Shown here one piece after another: positions 1 through 8,848 of a stretch of DNA of 14,888 bases (position 1 is its first letter; the number at the start of each line of letters is the position of its first letter). This stretch comes from Pavlovales sp. CCMP2436. Taxonomy: Eukaryota; Haptophyta; Pavlovophyceae; Pavlovales. The stretch spans positions 14,940 to 29,827 of the forward strand of contig MU631447.1 of the NCBI GenBank assembly GCA_026770615.1. Direction: 5' to 3'. A model generated the notes under the pieces. That model saw only the letters and a list, made by a program, of their open reading frames with translations, did no database searches and had not been told where the DNA came from. Position numbers and translations under genes: made by a program.

Positions 1-200
1 GGTTATTTTCTTGATGACTCTTATGTTGAGAGGTAAAGCGAAAAAGGGCATACCCTCATTCGACCCCTGCTGGAGTCCAATTACTGAACTACATGGGGCA
101 AGGACACGCGCGCCAACTGGGCCGATGGTAATGGGGCTCGCTGGCGATAGAAGACAGCATGCAAGTCGCGCAAGTGCGCGGAGCTTATATCCATCTGACA
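1..200. other. Left flank, probably host DNA
   Basis: This stretch is clearly less AT-rich than what follows, with CpG-containing words such as GGACACGCGCGCC and AAGTCGCGCAAGTGCGCGG. The short open frames here show no recognisable protein. Base composition shifts to strongly AT-rich at about 190-220, which I take as the approximate left limit of the virus-like insertion. No terminal repeat or target duplication could be matched to the right-hand edge near 11850, so the boundary is an estimate. Confidence 0.4.
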
Positions 201-219
201 TTTATACATTGCGTTATAT

Positions 220-245
220 TAAAATCTCCATATATATATTATGAG
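220..245 (+). promoter_or_regulatory. Virus-type AT-rich leader before the 246 start
   Basis: The sequence AAATCTCCATATATATATT followed by ATGAG lies directly before an ATG at 246. It resembles the AATCT-N-ATATAATATAG leaders before 3332, 5153, 8467 and 8849. The shared word AATCT and the TATA-like run at the same distance from the ATG suggest a promoter of the same element. Its function is inferred from this recurrence only. Confidence 0.4.
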
Positions 246-457
246 ATGCTTGATGTTTTGAACGTACTATGGATGTTCCTCGTTCCTGTCACCATTCATA
301 TGTTGAAATATTGTTTAACTAATGTCGAAGATAATACTAACACCTCAAATAAGGTTATTATTAAAAAACAGAAGAACTAGCATGTATAATTATTCAACGT
401 GCGTATAGAGAATATATTAGAAAAAATATTATAATTTATCATGTCTTCACGTTCTAA
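246..457 (+). pseudogene. Small remnant with IQ-like motif
   Basis: An ATG at 246 opens a 44-codon frame (starting MLDVLNVLWM) that ends at a TAG at 378-380. In a second frame, 365-454 reads on with an IIIQRAYREYIRK segment that fits the IQ pattern (I-Q-x3-R-x4-R), before a stop at 455-457. The simplest reading is one short gene with a frameshift near 360-380. IQ-like helices occur in small uncharacterised proteins of large and polinton-like DNA viruses, but I cannot assign a function. The next gene remnants lie on the opposite strand and end at about 490, so the two units converge. The start was chosen because of the virus-type leader immediately upstream. Confidence 0.4.
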
Positions 458-489
458 ATCCTCTGTTGATGTCACAACGGTCATGCTCA

Positions 490-1890
490 TTACTTTATCT
501 GGGTCCAAGCTGTTGTAGATATTATGCCATCATTACCAGAGTAATCTGTAGAAGCATTAAGTTTAGTGTAATTACCGTTAGCATCGGTAAACACGTACGA
601 CAATCTTTAATTATTATTTCTAAACATTAGACCTCATGATGAATTGCGTGCGCCTGACGCCCATGTCACTACGCCGGCGTCACTAATTTTTGGACACTTG
701 CCGATTGTAAAAATGGGAGTGCCTTTGTCGTTGTATTATTACATTTTATTTTGAACAATATCCTCATGCCATTAGCGTTTGCCGTCTTACTTGCTATCGG
801 AAGAAATGTATTAGTAGACGCAATGTTAGCAAATACGGTATACGGAGATAGGACCTTAATGTAACCATATCCAACGCCCAGAGTAGCGTATGCGTATAAC
901 GTATCTGTCGTCTCTGTCCCAGATCTCACTAGTGTGATATTACGACCACCTAAATCGTTAAAAATTTGTACTAAATCGATATTCCACAAAGATGTAATAA
1001 CGTCGACTATTTCCAAACTTAATTCTAAGTCACCCAACCACATACGTGGTAAACCTGCTCGATAAAAACATACACATATCGGTTGACTTGTACTGCTATT
1101 GAACGAAAATTACACGTATTTGTCAAACCGGTAACTAATTGCCGTGTTGCAGTCATCGAACGATTTATGGATTCATTTACGAACGTTGGAGGCAGTTGAC
1201 TGTAACAAATAACGTTGAGTTCTACAATATATATAATTGATATAATGCCGATTTCTTTACCTCCATCTGATGGATAAATCTTAACGTCAGACCCACCTGT
1301 TGGTTTCTTCCAAGCTATTTGGTTCCATCATTCACTGCTTCAATTGGCGCATTAGCGAATTGTTTTTAAATACTGTCTATTATCACTTTCGCCAATTGAC
1401 CCAAATTTTGAAGACTTTACGAAATGAAGTTAAAGAAATTTGAAATACCTCCGATATCCATTTTGAGACCTGACAACGAAAACTGACTGGTTATTAGAAT
1501 GTCAAATATAATAGTAAACGCACTTTGACCGATGGTAAGCGTTTGATTCGGATCACCGAAACTCATTAAATGACCAAAGGCAACTGTATCACTACATGTT
1601 CAACATATACCCATACTGTAAGCATTTGATGGTACACTAACCAAACACGAAGCACCGTCTTGCCTACTATCGGCACCCGTAGCATTTTCATTGTATGGTA
1701 CCGCAACATATGACAACCCTGTTCGCAAAACCAAAGTAGACCCCGCAAGATAATTCAAACCTGTGCCATTTTTATACAATAATGTTATTGGTTTTGTTGG
1801 ACGTATATACGTTGCTAGTGTTTTATATTCCTTATCGTAATTTAAATATTCTGTTGATAATCTGTTAGAAGTCACTGATTTCCGCCACAT
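490..1890 (-). pseudogene. Leftward beta-rich protein remnant, possibly structural
   Basis: A leftward gene appears to start at the ATG at 1890 (MWRKSVTSNRL) and can be followed through several frames to a TAA at 490-492. The clear pieces are 1600-1890, with a G-L-N-Y-L-A-G segment and a SYVAVPYNENATG run; 1566-1380 in another frame (FGDPNQTLTIGQSAF); 669-1043 (GVGYGYIKVLSPY); and the last piece ending TDANGNYTKLNAS and TTAWTQIK near 490-600. The fragments are rich in T, S, N, V, I and Y with few charged residues, as in beta-sandwich virion proteins. No family was recognised, so a minor capsid, spike or penton role is only a guess from composition and position. At least three frameshifts and several stops show it is dead. 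An AATATAATATAAAAATT block lies upstream at about 1930-1955. Confidence 0.4.
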
Positions 1891-1954
1891 CTTAACGTTA
1901 GTAAATGACTCTCCAGACGTATGGTTTTTTTAGGTGAATTTTTATATTATATTT

Positions 1955-2645
1955 TCAAGTAATGTTAATTAATCTCGTAAGTTGGACGCTAGTATTACTC
2001 CCGTTGATACGTACCGATAACAGTCTTGTTTTTGATATCGTAAAATCAAATCGTGTAACACCAGATAATACATATTCTTCATTTTCAATAGTTAGGTAGT
2101 CCAAGCCCGCAATTGTATTCAATGTATGAATATCGCAAGTAACACTGGATGTACCTACTATGTTTTGCGAATCAAACGATAAAGCTCGTATACACTCGAA
2201 TTCGCTAGGCATCGGGCTATCTAAAATAGTTGCAAATCCTATGAAAAGAATCAAGTCGTATGAATATGGTACAACACTATCGATAATATATGTATACGAA
2301 AACCTGCAATCTTTTACATCAAATCGATTCAAATCTCTTAGTGAAAAGTGAACGGTGGCATTATTATTAGCTGTGAAATTTTCAAATTTATCGATTGTAA
2401 ATATTTGATACTTAGATATATTGCTGCGGTTGATGAAGTTGTCGGACTTGGTAACTGGCCAATCACATCGTATAGCGCTGTCAATGAACCCTTAAACCAG
2501 GCTGTTGGTGCTACAGAAATAGCCGTTAAATCTTTTGGACCATTTAGAAGAATATTCTGTTTAATAATTAGCGAAGCGCTTAGTGATACCTTGTTATACG
2601 CACTCAAAAAAATTAAATATGCGTTATTGATCGTTAAAATAGTGT
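1955..2645 (-). pseudogene. Leftward beta-rich unknown protein remnant
   Basis: Two leftward frames, 2338-2607 (running open upstream to about 2640) and 1955-2332, join through a frameshift near 2340-2400 into one protein of roughly 220 residues. The first part contains SASLIIKQNILLNGPKDLT and VIGQLPSPTTSS; the second has FDVKDCRFSYTYIIDSV, then DYLTIENEEYVLSGVTRFDF and ends QLTRLINIT. Alternating hydrophobic and polar residues suggest beta structure. No convincing ATG is left at the 5' end. It ends 65 bases before the 1890 start of the next leftward gene, so the pair may have been co-transcribed. It sits head-to-head with the GIY-YIG gene at 2768. I do not recognise the family; a virion component is plausible but unproven. 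Confidence 0.4.
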
Positions 2646-2767
2646 AATACTAAGCTCATACGCTCATATGGAAGAGTCTTAATTTCGAATCTTTATCACG
2701 GTCTTATTGCTCTTTTGCTCTTTTGTACAAAATGATATAATCATTATAAGATATTAAGAGATACGTA
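2646..2767. promoter_or_regulatory. Divergent intergenic region
   Basis: This spacer separates the leftward unknown gene from the rightward GIY-YIG gene. It contains a small tandem TTGCTCTTTTGCTCTTTTG and an AT-rich block TGATATAATCATTATAAGAT about 20 bases before the ATG at 2768, comparable with the other virus-type leaders. It probably held promoters for both directions. Confidence 0.4.
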
Positions 2768-3310
2768 ATGGATGAACGATATTCACAAGGTAAAATTTAT
2801 ACTACTAATAGGGATTCAAGCTGGCGTCTGACTGTTCTGAATGTTGTGACCATTCGGTGTCGCACAGATGACACTCTCATTTACGTAGGTGCCACAATCG
2901 AAACTCATCTCTCAGCAAGGTTTGCTAAGCAATAAGGGAAAAAAAAATTGTTTGATAAATGTGTCAATGATTTAAATAACGAAACTACATGGGACGATTG
3001 GATATTGAACTCCACGAATTATATCCATGTACGTGTAGAATGGAAATATGTAAAAGAGAAGGCGAAGTTATTCGTTAAATAGCTACAATTAATAAATTTG
3101 GGCATGGAACTCCCGAAACGCATAAAGAAAATCGTAAAATTTACAGAGAAGCTCACAAAGAATAATTAAAGAATATATGAAAAAATACAATGAAATTCAC
3201 AAAGAACAAGCGAAGATTTATTATGATGCTATCAAAGAATCAAAAATTATGATAAGCATTATCGTGAAGAAAAATTATTAGACAAAAAAATGATTGACTC
3301 TAATAATTAA
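2768..3310 (+). pseudogene. GIY-YIG endonuclease remnant
   Basis: The ATG at 2768 starts MDERYSQGKIYTTN, which matches the first GIY-YIG strand, and about 2876-2895 reads LIYVGAT followed by LSARF, the second strand and its arginine. A stop occurs near 2932. In a shifted frame 3016-3076 reads ELYPC and ICKREGEVIR, the part of the fold that holds the catalytic glutamate. After 3090 the frame is rich in K, E, H and Y (YREAHKE, KKYNEIHKEQAKIYYD, YREEKLLDKK), the repetitive charged tail common in GIY-YIG proteins of giant viruses and polinton-like viruses, and it ends at TAA 3308-3310. GIY-YIG enzymes are DNA nicking nucleases. Stops and shifts mean this copy is inactive. It lies 21 bases before the integrase gene and on the same strand. 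Confidence 0.65.
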
Positions 3311-3331
3311 AATCTCATATAATATAGAGAT
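3311..3331 (+). promoter_or_regulatory. Virus-type leader of the integrase gene
   Basis: AATCTCATATAATATAGAG lies directly before the ATG at 3332. It is nearly the same as the leader before 5153 (AATCTATATAATATAGAAC), so it is probably a promoter element shared by genes of this virus. Confidence 0.55.
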
Positions 3332-4725
3332 ATGGCACCTGCTAAGAAAACAACACCTGTTAAGATAACTTTAGTTTCTATGTCCCCAGACCAATTACTT
3401 GCTTATAAACTGGAATGGTATAATAGAAAGAAGACTATGGTGCAAAATAAACGGGTGATAACGGGTCTATTAAACAATACTACAAATATTAAAAATTCTA
3501 CCTTAGACGAATATAATATTACCAGAAATGATAAAAATTAAATTCTTTTACAAACAAAACAGCAGATAGTCTTCAAAAATTATAATGAAGCATCAGCTAA
3601 TACTGACATTGTTAGTATTATAGTTAATATAAACGTTCCTATCGAAAATTCTAAAGTTAACAATACTAACCTAAACGCTGCAGAAATTAAAAATTAGATT
3701 ATAACAATTTTAAATTATTTGCCACTGAAAGAAGGATCTGACCGAACACTTGGCGTAAATGAAACCATGCAATATGCTAAGATACCAGATATTTTATTTA
3801 AATTACATGGTCAAAAGTATGATGCGTTAATGGATCTTACTTCTTGGTTGACTGGTACTCAAGAATTGGTTGATATTATTAATTCTAATAAAGAGTGGAA
3901 AACAGACTCTACTAGATCCACTTTTTCGGTAGAATTCTAAAGCTACGTAGATTGTTTGATGCATTGAAAAGTCGTATGAGTCAGAATACATACGAATAAT
4001 TTGACGCTATATGTAAAAATTGGACGAAATTGCGACTATCAAACAGCGAGCAGCATCTGCTTTAAAATTGTATCTCTCATTTGATGTTATTAAAAGCGAT
4101 GTTTTGAAAAATTATGGTAAAAAATAAATGAAAATCTGCTAATGATGCTGTATGATGAGGTTATCGGTCGTGATGATTTTCAACTCACTATGGCATACGA
4201 AAAAGCTTATATTATTTCAAAAGTTGTCAATTATCTTTATTTGATATCTCAAAATGAGAGTGAAGTTCATAACAATTCGTATTAAATTAAAGAAAGTTTA
4301 AACAATCTAGTTTTTAAATTATTGAAATACGTGACTAATTTAATAGTAAAATTACATAGCAAATTAAATGTTTTGCCGTCAAAATTGTTTCCGAATGAAA
4401 TTGATGATAAAAAACTTGGTAAATTTATAGCTAAAATCCTATCACAAATCCCAGTGTTTAAAATGAGAACATTATCGTAAAATATCTACGTCACAGCATT
4501 ATCTCTACAAAATTAATGATGTTAGATATAAATTCTCCAAATCATGCTGAGCAGCAGGTAGCATTAGCATCGCTTGCCATGCATAGTGCTGGTATTCAGA
4601 GTGCATACGTGCCTCCGCTTAAGAATCTGCGTAATGAACCAATATTTTCGATTCAAGATATTGATAAATATATATCTGAAATTAAACAGCAATTTACTCG
4701 GTCAAAACGACAGAAAAATGATTAG
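3332..4725 (+). pseudogene. Tyrosine recombinase (integrase) remnant
   Basis: Fragments on this strand build one protein of roughly 460 codons, a normal length for eukaryotic-virus tyrosine recombinases. The N-terminal part (3332-3541, 3719-3940) is helical, with TSWLTGTQELVDIIN and a WKTDSTRSTF piece resembling a core-binding domain. The catalytic half is in other frames: LYDEVIGRDDFQL puts the first active-site arginine at 4169-4171; KLFPNEIDDKKLGKFI precedes FKMRT, whose arginine is at 4466-4468; and 4516-4725 reads LAMHSAGIQSAYV with the box histidine at 4582-4584 and a candidate nucleophilic tyrosine at 4606-4608. Such enzymes insert an element by site-specific recombination through a covalent tyrosine-DNA link, which fits a chromosomal provirus. 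At least five stops and several frameshifts disable it. Identity rests on the order and spacing of these boxes. Confidence 0.65.
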
Positions 4726-4807
4726 ATTACATACATTGAACTGAGAAAAAATAATTAGCTTTAAGAATATTTTCTAATACTATATTATTATCTATAGCTT
4801 CTTTGTT

Positions 4808-5085
4808 ATGGAGCTTCCAAAGGTCTCGCAAATGACACAGTACCGACGCGATCATCCTGCAATGAACTTAAGAAACGAAAGGATGAAATTCTTTATTTAT
4901 ATTATAATGATGTAGAATATTGTCAGAAGGTTCTTAATTAGCATAAGAAAAGACAGAGCAATCCAGAGATTAAAAAGTCCACACAAGCCTATAAAAAAGC
5001 GTATTTTATAAACGCAAAAAGCTTGAGAAATTTGAAGCTTCTTTCCAAAAAATTTAACTTGCCGGTGAATGAATTTTGCCGGTGA
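4808..5085 (+). pseudogene. Small basic protein remnant
   Basis: The ATG at 4808 reads MELPKVSQMTQYRRDHP, shifts frame near 4858, and continues as ELKKRKDEILYLYYNDVEY, then KKRQSNPEIKKS and a lysine-rich end, stopping at TGA 5083-5085. One amber codon interrupts it at about 4939. The intact product would have been about 90 residues, very basic and probably helical, which suggests DNA or RNA binding, but no family was recognised. A leader-like block TCTAATACTATATTATTATC (4774 onward) precedes the start. It sits between the integrase and the replication gene on the same strand. Confidence 0.4.
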
Positions 5086-5132
5086 AAGTTTTTATTAATG
5101 ACTTAAACAGAATAATCTATGAATTATTATCT

Positions 5133-5152
5133 AATCTATATAATATAGAACA
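5133..5152 (+). promoter_or_regulatory. Virus-type leader of the replication gene
   Basis: AATCTATATAATATAGAAC immediately precedes the ATG at 5153. It differs from the integrase leader by only a few bases while the coding sequences that follow are unrelated, so the match is probably functional. Confidence 0.55.
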
Positions 5153-5923
5153 ATGACTTTCATCAAATCGAACGAGCTGACCTTAATGAATAATACGCAA
5201 GTTATGTTAAATAACATACCAAAATACCCAGAGTTTCAAGGACATTTTAGGAAGTATATCGAAGCCCCGTTATAAGACATCATTATTAATGATGCTGACG
5301 TTAATATTAAAATTAAATGACCGTTTATTACTTTATACAACTCTATCAATAAAAAACAAATATGCTGGATGTGGTATATGAATATGCTGGTGGTGGATGT
5401 AAGCGTCATTATCCAAAATACAATAAGAGCATTGTCAGTCAATACAAGAAGGTAAAACACACTATATTTCATCACTTAGGTTATTCTGACCTGGACATGG
5501 ATATAGGACACCCTCCTATCGCTGTGAAAATGGCGAAAACTTGTGGCATGCTTCCAGTCATTGGAGTACAGTATTACATTGACAATTTTGACTCTATTGT
5601 TAAAGAAACGTTAGAGTTTTATAGTGCTGACGCAGATAATGTTTTAGGCGATGGCAATGTTAAGATGAATTTAACGCCATAATTTACGGTGGTGGGTTTA
5701 CAACATGGAAGAAGGCACTAACCGATCCTACTAAAGTGGATAAAATTAAGAAACTTCGTAATACAACAATGATATTAGATTTCATTACAAATTTTGAAAA
5801 CGATAGTGTGCGTTTTAATCATGAGGTTTATAAAATCAATAGGGGTCAAGTCGCAAAAGTGACGAAAGATAAGAAAGTAAAACCCCTAGTTATATTATTA
5901 CGGAACAATTTTGGGCATATCGG
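5153..5923 (+). pseudogene. TV-Pol-like polymerase segment of the replication gene
   Basis: The start is the ATG at 5153 (MTFIKSNELTLMNN) behind the shared leader. After a stop at about 5273, 5362-5682 reads KRHYPKYNKSIVSQYKK, then YSDLDMDIGHP at 5479-5514 and YYIDNFDSIV. After a frameshift near 5680 comes IIYGGGFTTWKK and a lysine-rich stretch to about 5920. An acidic DxD followed by HP, then a later YGGG-W block, fits the arrangement of family-A-related polymerases of viruses and transposons (TV-Pol; motif A aspartates, motif B tyrosine-glycine). In polinton-like viruses and virophages this domain is often fused to an SF3 helicase, which is what follows here after an inserted element. The motif assignment is by eye and less certain than the helicase; a primase-type domain is the main alternative. 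Confidence 0.45.
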
Positions 5924-6466
5924 GTCTCGCAGCTGAGTTGTGAAAGCTCGCGGAGCGGGATGGCGCGCTTGATGGCCTGGAAGATAGCGGCCATGGGTGT
6001 TGCCGAAGCCTATATATATAAATCTGGTATCATCAGGCAAGTACCTGGCCCGCCGCAACAAGTAAGGTGAAGTGCTGTCTGAGACGGATCCTATCCAAGC
6101 CTATTCAATAGGATGGGTGCACACGCACTGCTGCCATTGGTCTTCATTTCCTGCTCCGGAGCTGAGCCTTGGAAGGTAGGGTCTCAAGAGGCAAATAAAA
6201 AGCCTCGGCCCATCAGAACCTCCTTGATAACTCAATAAATATTACTACTTAAATGACGAATTTAACTAAATAAATATTCCTATCCAAAAGGAAAATCTCA
6301 AAAGGTACCAATAGGTGCGTGTCAGAGGGCGCTCTGGGCAGGGGTGAGCCAAACACATCTGGGGGTGCCTAGGTTACCCCACACAACACGACGAGTCCCC
6401 TCTCCGCATAGAGCAGAATAGTAGTACCGCATCGTATTAGTTTCAGATAATTGAAATTCATATATT
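5924..6466. mobile_element. Insertion splitting the replication gene, perhaps a solo LTR
   Basis: A block of different composition interrupts the virus coding sequence. It contains a TATATATATAAAT box near 6010, a short hairpin (ATCCTAT with ATAGGAT at about 6090-6116), an AATAAA polyadenylation-like signal near 6200, and a GC-rich right end with CCCCACACAACACGACG. A TATA box and a poly(A) signal in about 540 bases with no coding fits a solo LTR or other non-autonomous element. GCATATCGG (5915-5923) and GCATATTGG (6467-6475) flank it as a possible target-site duplication with one difference. They are 552 bases apart, so removing one copy with the element restores the reading phase. The exact ends and the class remain unproven. 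Confidence 0.5.
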
Positions 6467-8199
6467 GCATATTGGTACAGTGCTGCTATTGAAGAATGGC
6501 ATGATGTTTCCATATAGATATCGATTAGAATATGACGGTCTATGTATTCCGCCGTTTAAAATTGAATATGATAAGGACAAAATTATTGAAGAAATTAACA
6601 CACACATTTATCAGACGACTGGATTGGCTATTTCGTTTAAATTCAAGAATTACAAACCTGAAAATATGTATAATGAACTGATTAATGAATTCGTTAGTTT
6701 TGATATATTTTTATCGAAGAAGAAACAGAACCATTTTCTGAACGTGTGATTATCCCTTATAAATTAAGTAAATTGGCTGACGAGATTGTTATTGAGCGCT
6801 ACAAAGACAATATTGTAAAACGTAATGGTGTTCTATATACAAAATACGAAAATGTGTGGGTGGGTGAGTTTAAATTTATAAGCGACGTATTTACTAAAAT
6901 CATGCGCGATATTGATATTTATTATCTAAATTCAAATCGAGAGGAGGTTTTATACACTGGGGATATCAAAAACTGTAAAGAATGCGTCGAAGACATTCAT
7001 ACAACTATGGATATTGTCAATAATACTTTTATTGAGGACATGATAAATAAAAATAAACTGCATCTGCCATATAACGATGGTATATATTCATACGTTGATA
7101 AAGAAATATACTCATTGATGACTTGCCTGACTTCAATTTTACTCAGAAAATAAACAGAAACTTCCCAAAGTTCAATCAAGTAGATCATGATGAAATGATG
7201 AAAATGGTTTTAGTGTCTATATATCCAAACGAAGAAGAACGTAATTATAACGCACACGTCAAATCCCGCGCGTTGGCTTGATGTTATGAGGATAAAAAAT
7301 GGTATGGTTATTGTGGTATGCGTGACTCTGGTAAGGGCACCGAGACTAAACTGCTTCGTAAAGGTTTCGGCGCGTATGTCTCGGAGTTTGATAGTAAATG
7401 TTTCGTACATTCAAAAGAGTCAAGTTCAATTGACCCTGTGAAAGCATTGGGCTGGGTGCTGACAAAAAGACACTGACTGATCATCTTCAATAACTAAATT
7501 CAAGGAAATGAGAAAACTGTTCTAATAGAGGTTTTATAAAAACGTTAGCATCTGGTGGTAATGAAATGGAGGGACGTTTAAATTACCAGAATGCGATAGG
7601 ATTTGTCCCATAATTTACTATGTTCTTGCGCTACAACAACTATTATAAATGTGAACCTGCTGATGCTGCTGAAAATTTACAACAATTCGATTATAAAAGT
7701 AAATTCGTCGATGCTGAGAAAGTGAATCCAAATTTTTAAGCTTCTCAAACTGAAGGACGATACCATCAACAAATTCAGTACTGAGGATCGTATTATTGAT
7801 GCCTATACTCTGTATATTCTGAATACTTATACTGAAACTCGTATGAAGGCACCACAATCCATTTTGGACGCGATTAACCAAACGAAGGATGAAGAATGTG
7901 ATGATATGCTTACATACGTAACAGAACGGTTTGTGATTACTGAAAATAAAGACGACAGACTACATACCCAAGACATTTTTCTGATACTCACATCTGCCAA
8001 CTATAGAACTACATTGCAAGCTGTTGGCAAAATGTTTAATAGTGTTGGTATTGGAAAATTCGCAAGTCGATGTGAAATAAATGATGTGCGGAGAGTTTGC
8101 TATAAGTTCATTAAACTTATTGACGATAAAAAAATAAAAAAAACAAAGTACAGAAATACAGAAATACACAGAAATAAAAACTTTTCTGTAGGGCAATAA
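6467..8199 (+). pseudogene. Superfamily 3 helicase/primase (D5-like) remnant
   Basis: This is the best-supported gene. Frames 6465-6749 and 6746-7153 make a D5-N-like region ending LHLPYNDGIYSY. Next come NFTQKINRNFPKF and, just before a TGA, KSRALA. The Walker A loop CGMRDSGKGT lies at 7312-7341, followed by FGAYVSEFDSK. Then KALGWVL and KTLASGGNEMEGRLNY (about 7540-7590) match the SF3 B' region, FVP-stop-FTMF is a further SF3 signature with a nonsense codon, and FDYKSKFVDAEK precedes a helical C-terminal part (7843-8199). SF3 helicases unwind DNA at virus replication origins as hexamers; D5-type proteins also prime. It probably formed one protein with the polymerase-like segment upstream. 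Frameshifts near 6700, 7140 and 7740 and several stops make it inactive. The last codons run into repeat sequence, so the original stop is unclear. Confidence 0.8.
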
Positions 8200-8283
8200 G
8201 ATAATCGGCGTGGATATATTACCCCGAACCCCGACCTTCTCTATAGGAACTATTTTACCCTCCCTGTATTTCTGTATTTCTGT
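8150..8283. repeat. 18-bp inverted repeat after the helicase gene
   Basis: ACAGAAATACAGAAATAC at 8150-8167 is the exact reverse complement of 8266-8283, with a loop of 98 bases. Each arm is itself a tandem of CAGAAATA units. It lies directly after the helicase coding region, where a transcript 3'-end hairpin would sit, but it could also be a recombination site or a transposon edge. Confidence 0.6.
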
Positions 8284-8466
8284 ATTTTTCTCTTCTTTCT
8301 ATAGGTAAAAAGTCTATATAGTAGGTATAATAATAAGACACACACCTTTTCGGGGGACAAGAAGCAAATCGGGCAAAATAATAACACACGCACACACTTT
8401 TGGGGGAAGCAAACGCGTAAAAAATATGATATTCCGCTGAATTAAAATCTGATATATTTATATAGG
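8284..8466 (+). promoter_or_regulatory. Leader region with degenerate repeats before 8467
   Basis: This gap has two imperfect copies of a CACACA-CTTTT-GGGGG-AAGCAAA unit at about 8340-8370 and 8386-8413. Then comes a 65-base block (8411-8475) that recurs at 8797-8858. The block ends in AAATCTGATATATTTATATA and GG just before the ATG at 8467, the virus-type leader. No coding region was recognised in 8284-8410. Confidence 0.45.
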
Positions 8467-8830
8467 ATGTTTGAATACAACAAAGAGAACAACGATCCCA
8501 ATATGGACGATTTACATATAATGATTCAACAAAGAAATTAATAGTTATCCGTCTCAACATGGTTTTAGATAAAGAATAATTAAATCGAAAAATAATGCCA
8601 GTTATCAATTAAAATAACGAACTATGTAACGATCATAATATTATAAATATTTTTTAAAATTCTATCAAAAATGAACAAAATATAGATGTATTTATTAGCG
8701 TTATGATACAAGTAATGAGATTACAACAAAAATTAAACCAAAACGAAGTCTATTTTTAAGATCATATGGTTTTCAAGATTACATCTAAAAAAGAAACGCG
8801 TAAAAATGATATTCCGATGGAATTGAAATC
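8467..8830 (+). pseudogene. Unknown small gene, first of a tandem pair
   Basis: The ATG at 8467 starts MFEYNKENNDPNMDD, and the frame closes after 24 codons. Later pieces read QNIDVFISVMIQVMRLQQK, and the last piece is KITSKKETRKNDIPMELKS at about 8776-8830. The product was probably about 115 residues, helical and charged. Its last codons overlap the leader of the next gene: TRKNDIPMELKS at the end of this gene resembles the translation of the block just upstream of 8467, as if an earlier copy had ended there. The family was not recognised. Several stops and shifts show it is not functional. Confidence 0.35.
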
Positions 8831-8848
8831 TAATATTATATGTATAGG

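Noticed and set aside
11..380. Open frames at 11-244 and 159-380 as separate genes
   Set aside because: They cross the composition border and show no family signal; only the part from 246 behind the leader is supported.
7540..7740. A reassigned genetic code with TAA or TAG read as glutamine, suggested by FVP-stop-FTMF where glutamine is expected
   Set aside because: Other in-frame stops fall where glycine, lysine or tyrosine would be expected, TGA also occurs, and many lesions are frameshifts. Decay explains all of them.
8140..8420. CRISPR-like array in the short repeats
   Set aside because: The repeats are short, overlapping CAGAAATA units and an inverted pair, without regular spacers, and the genome is eukaryotic.
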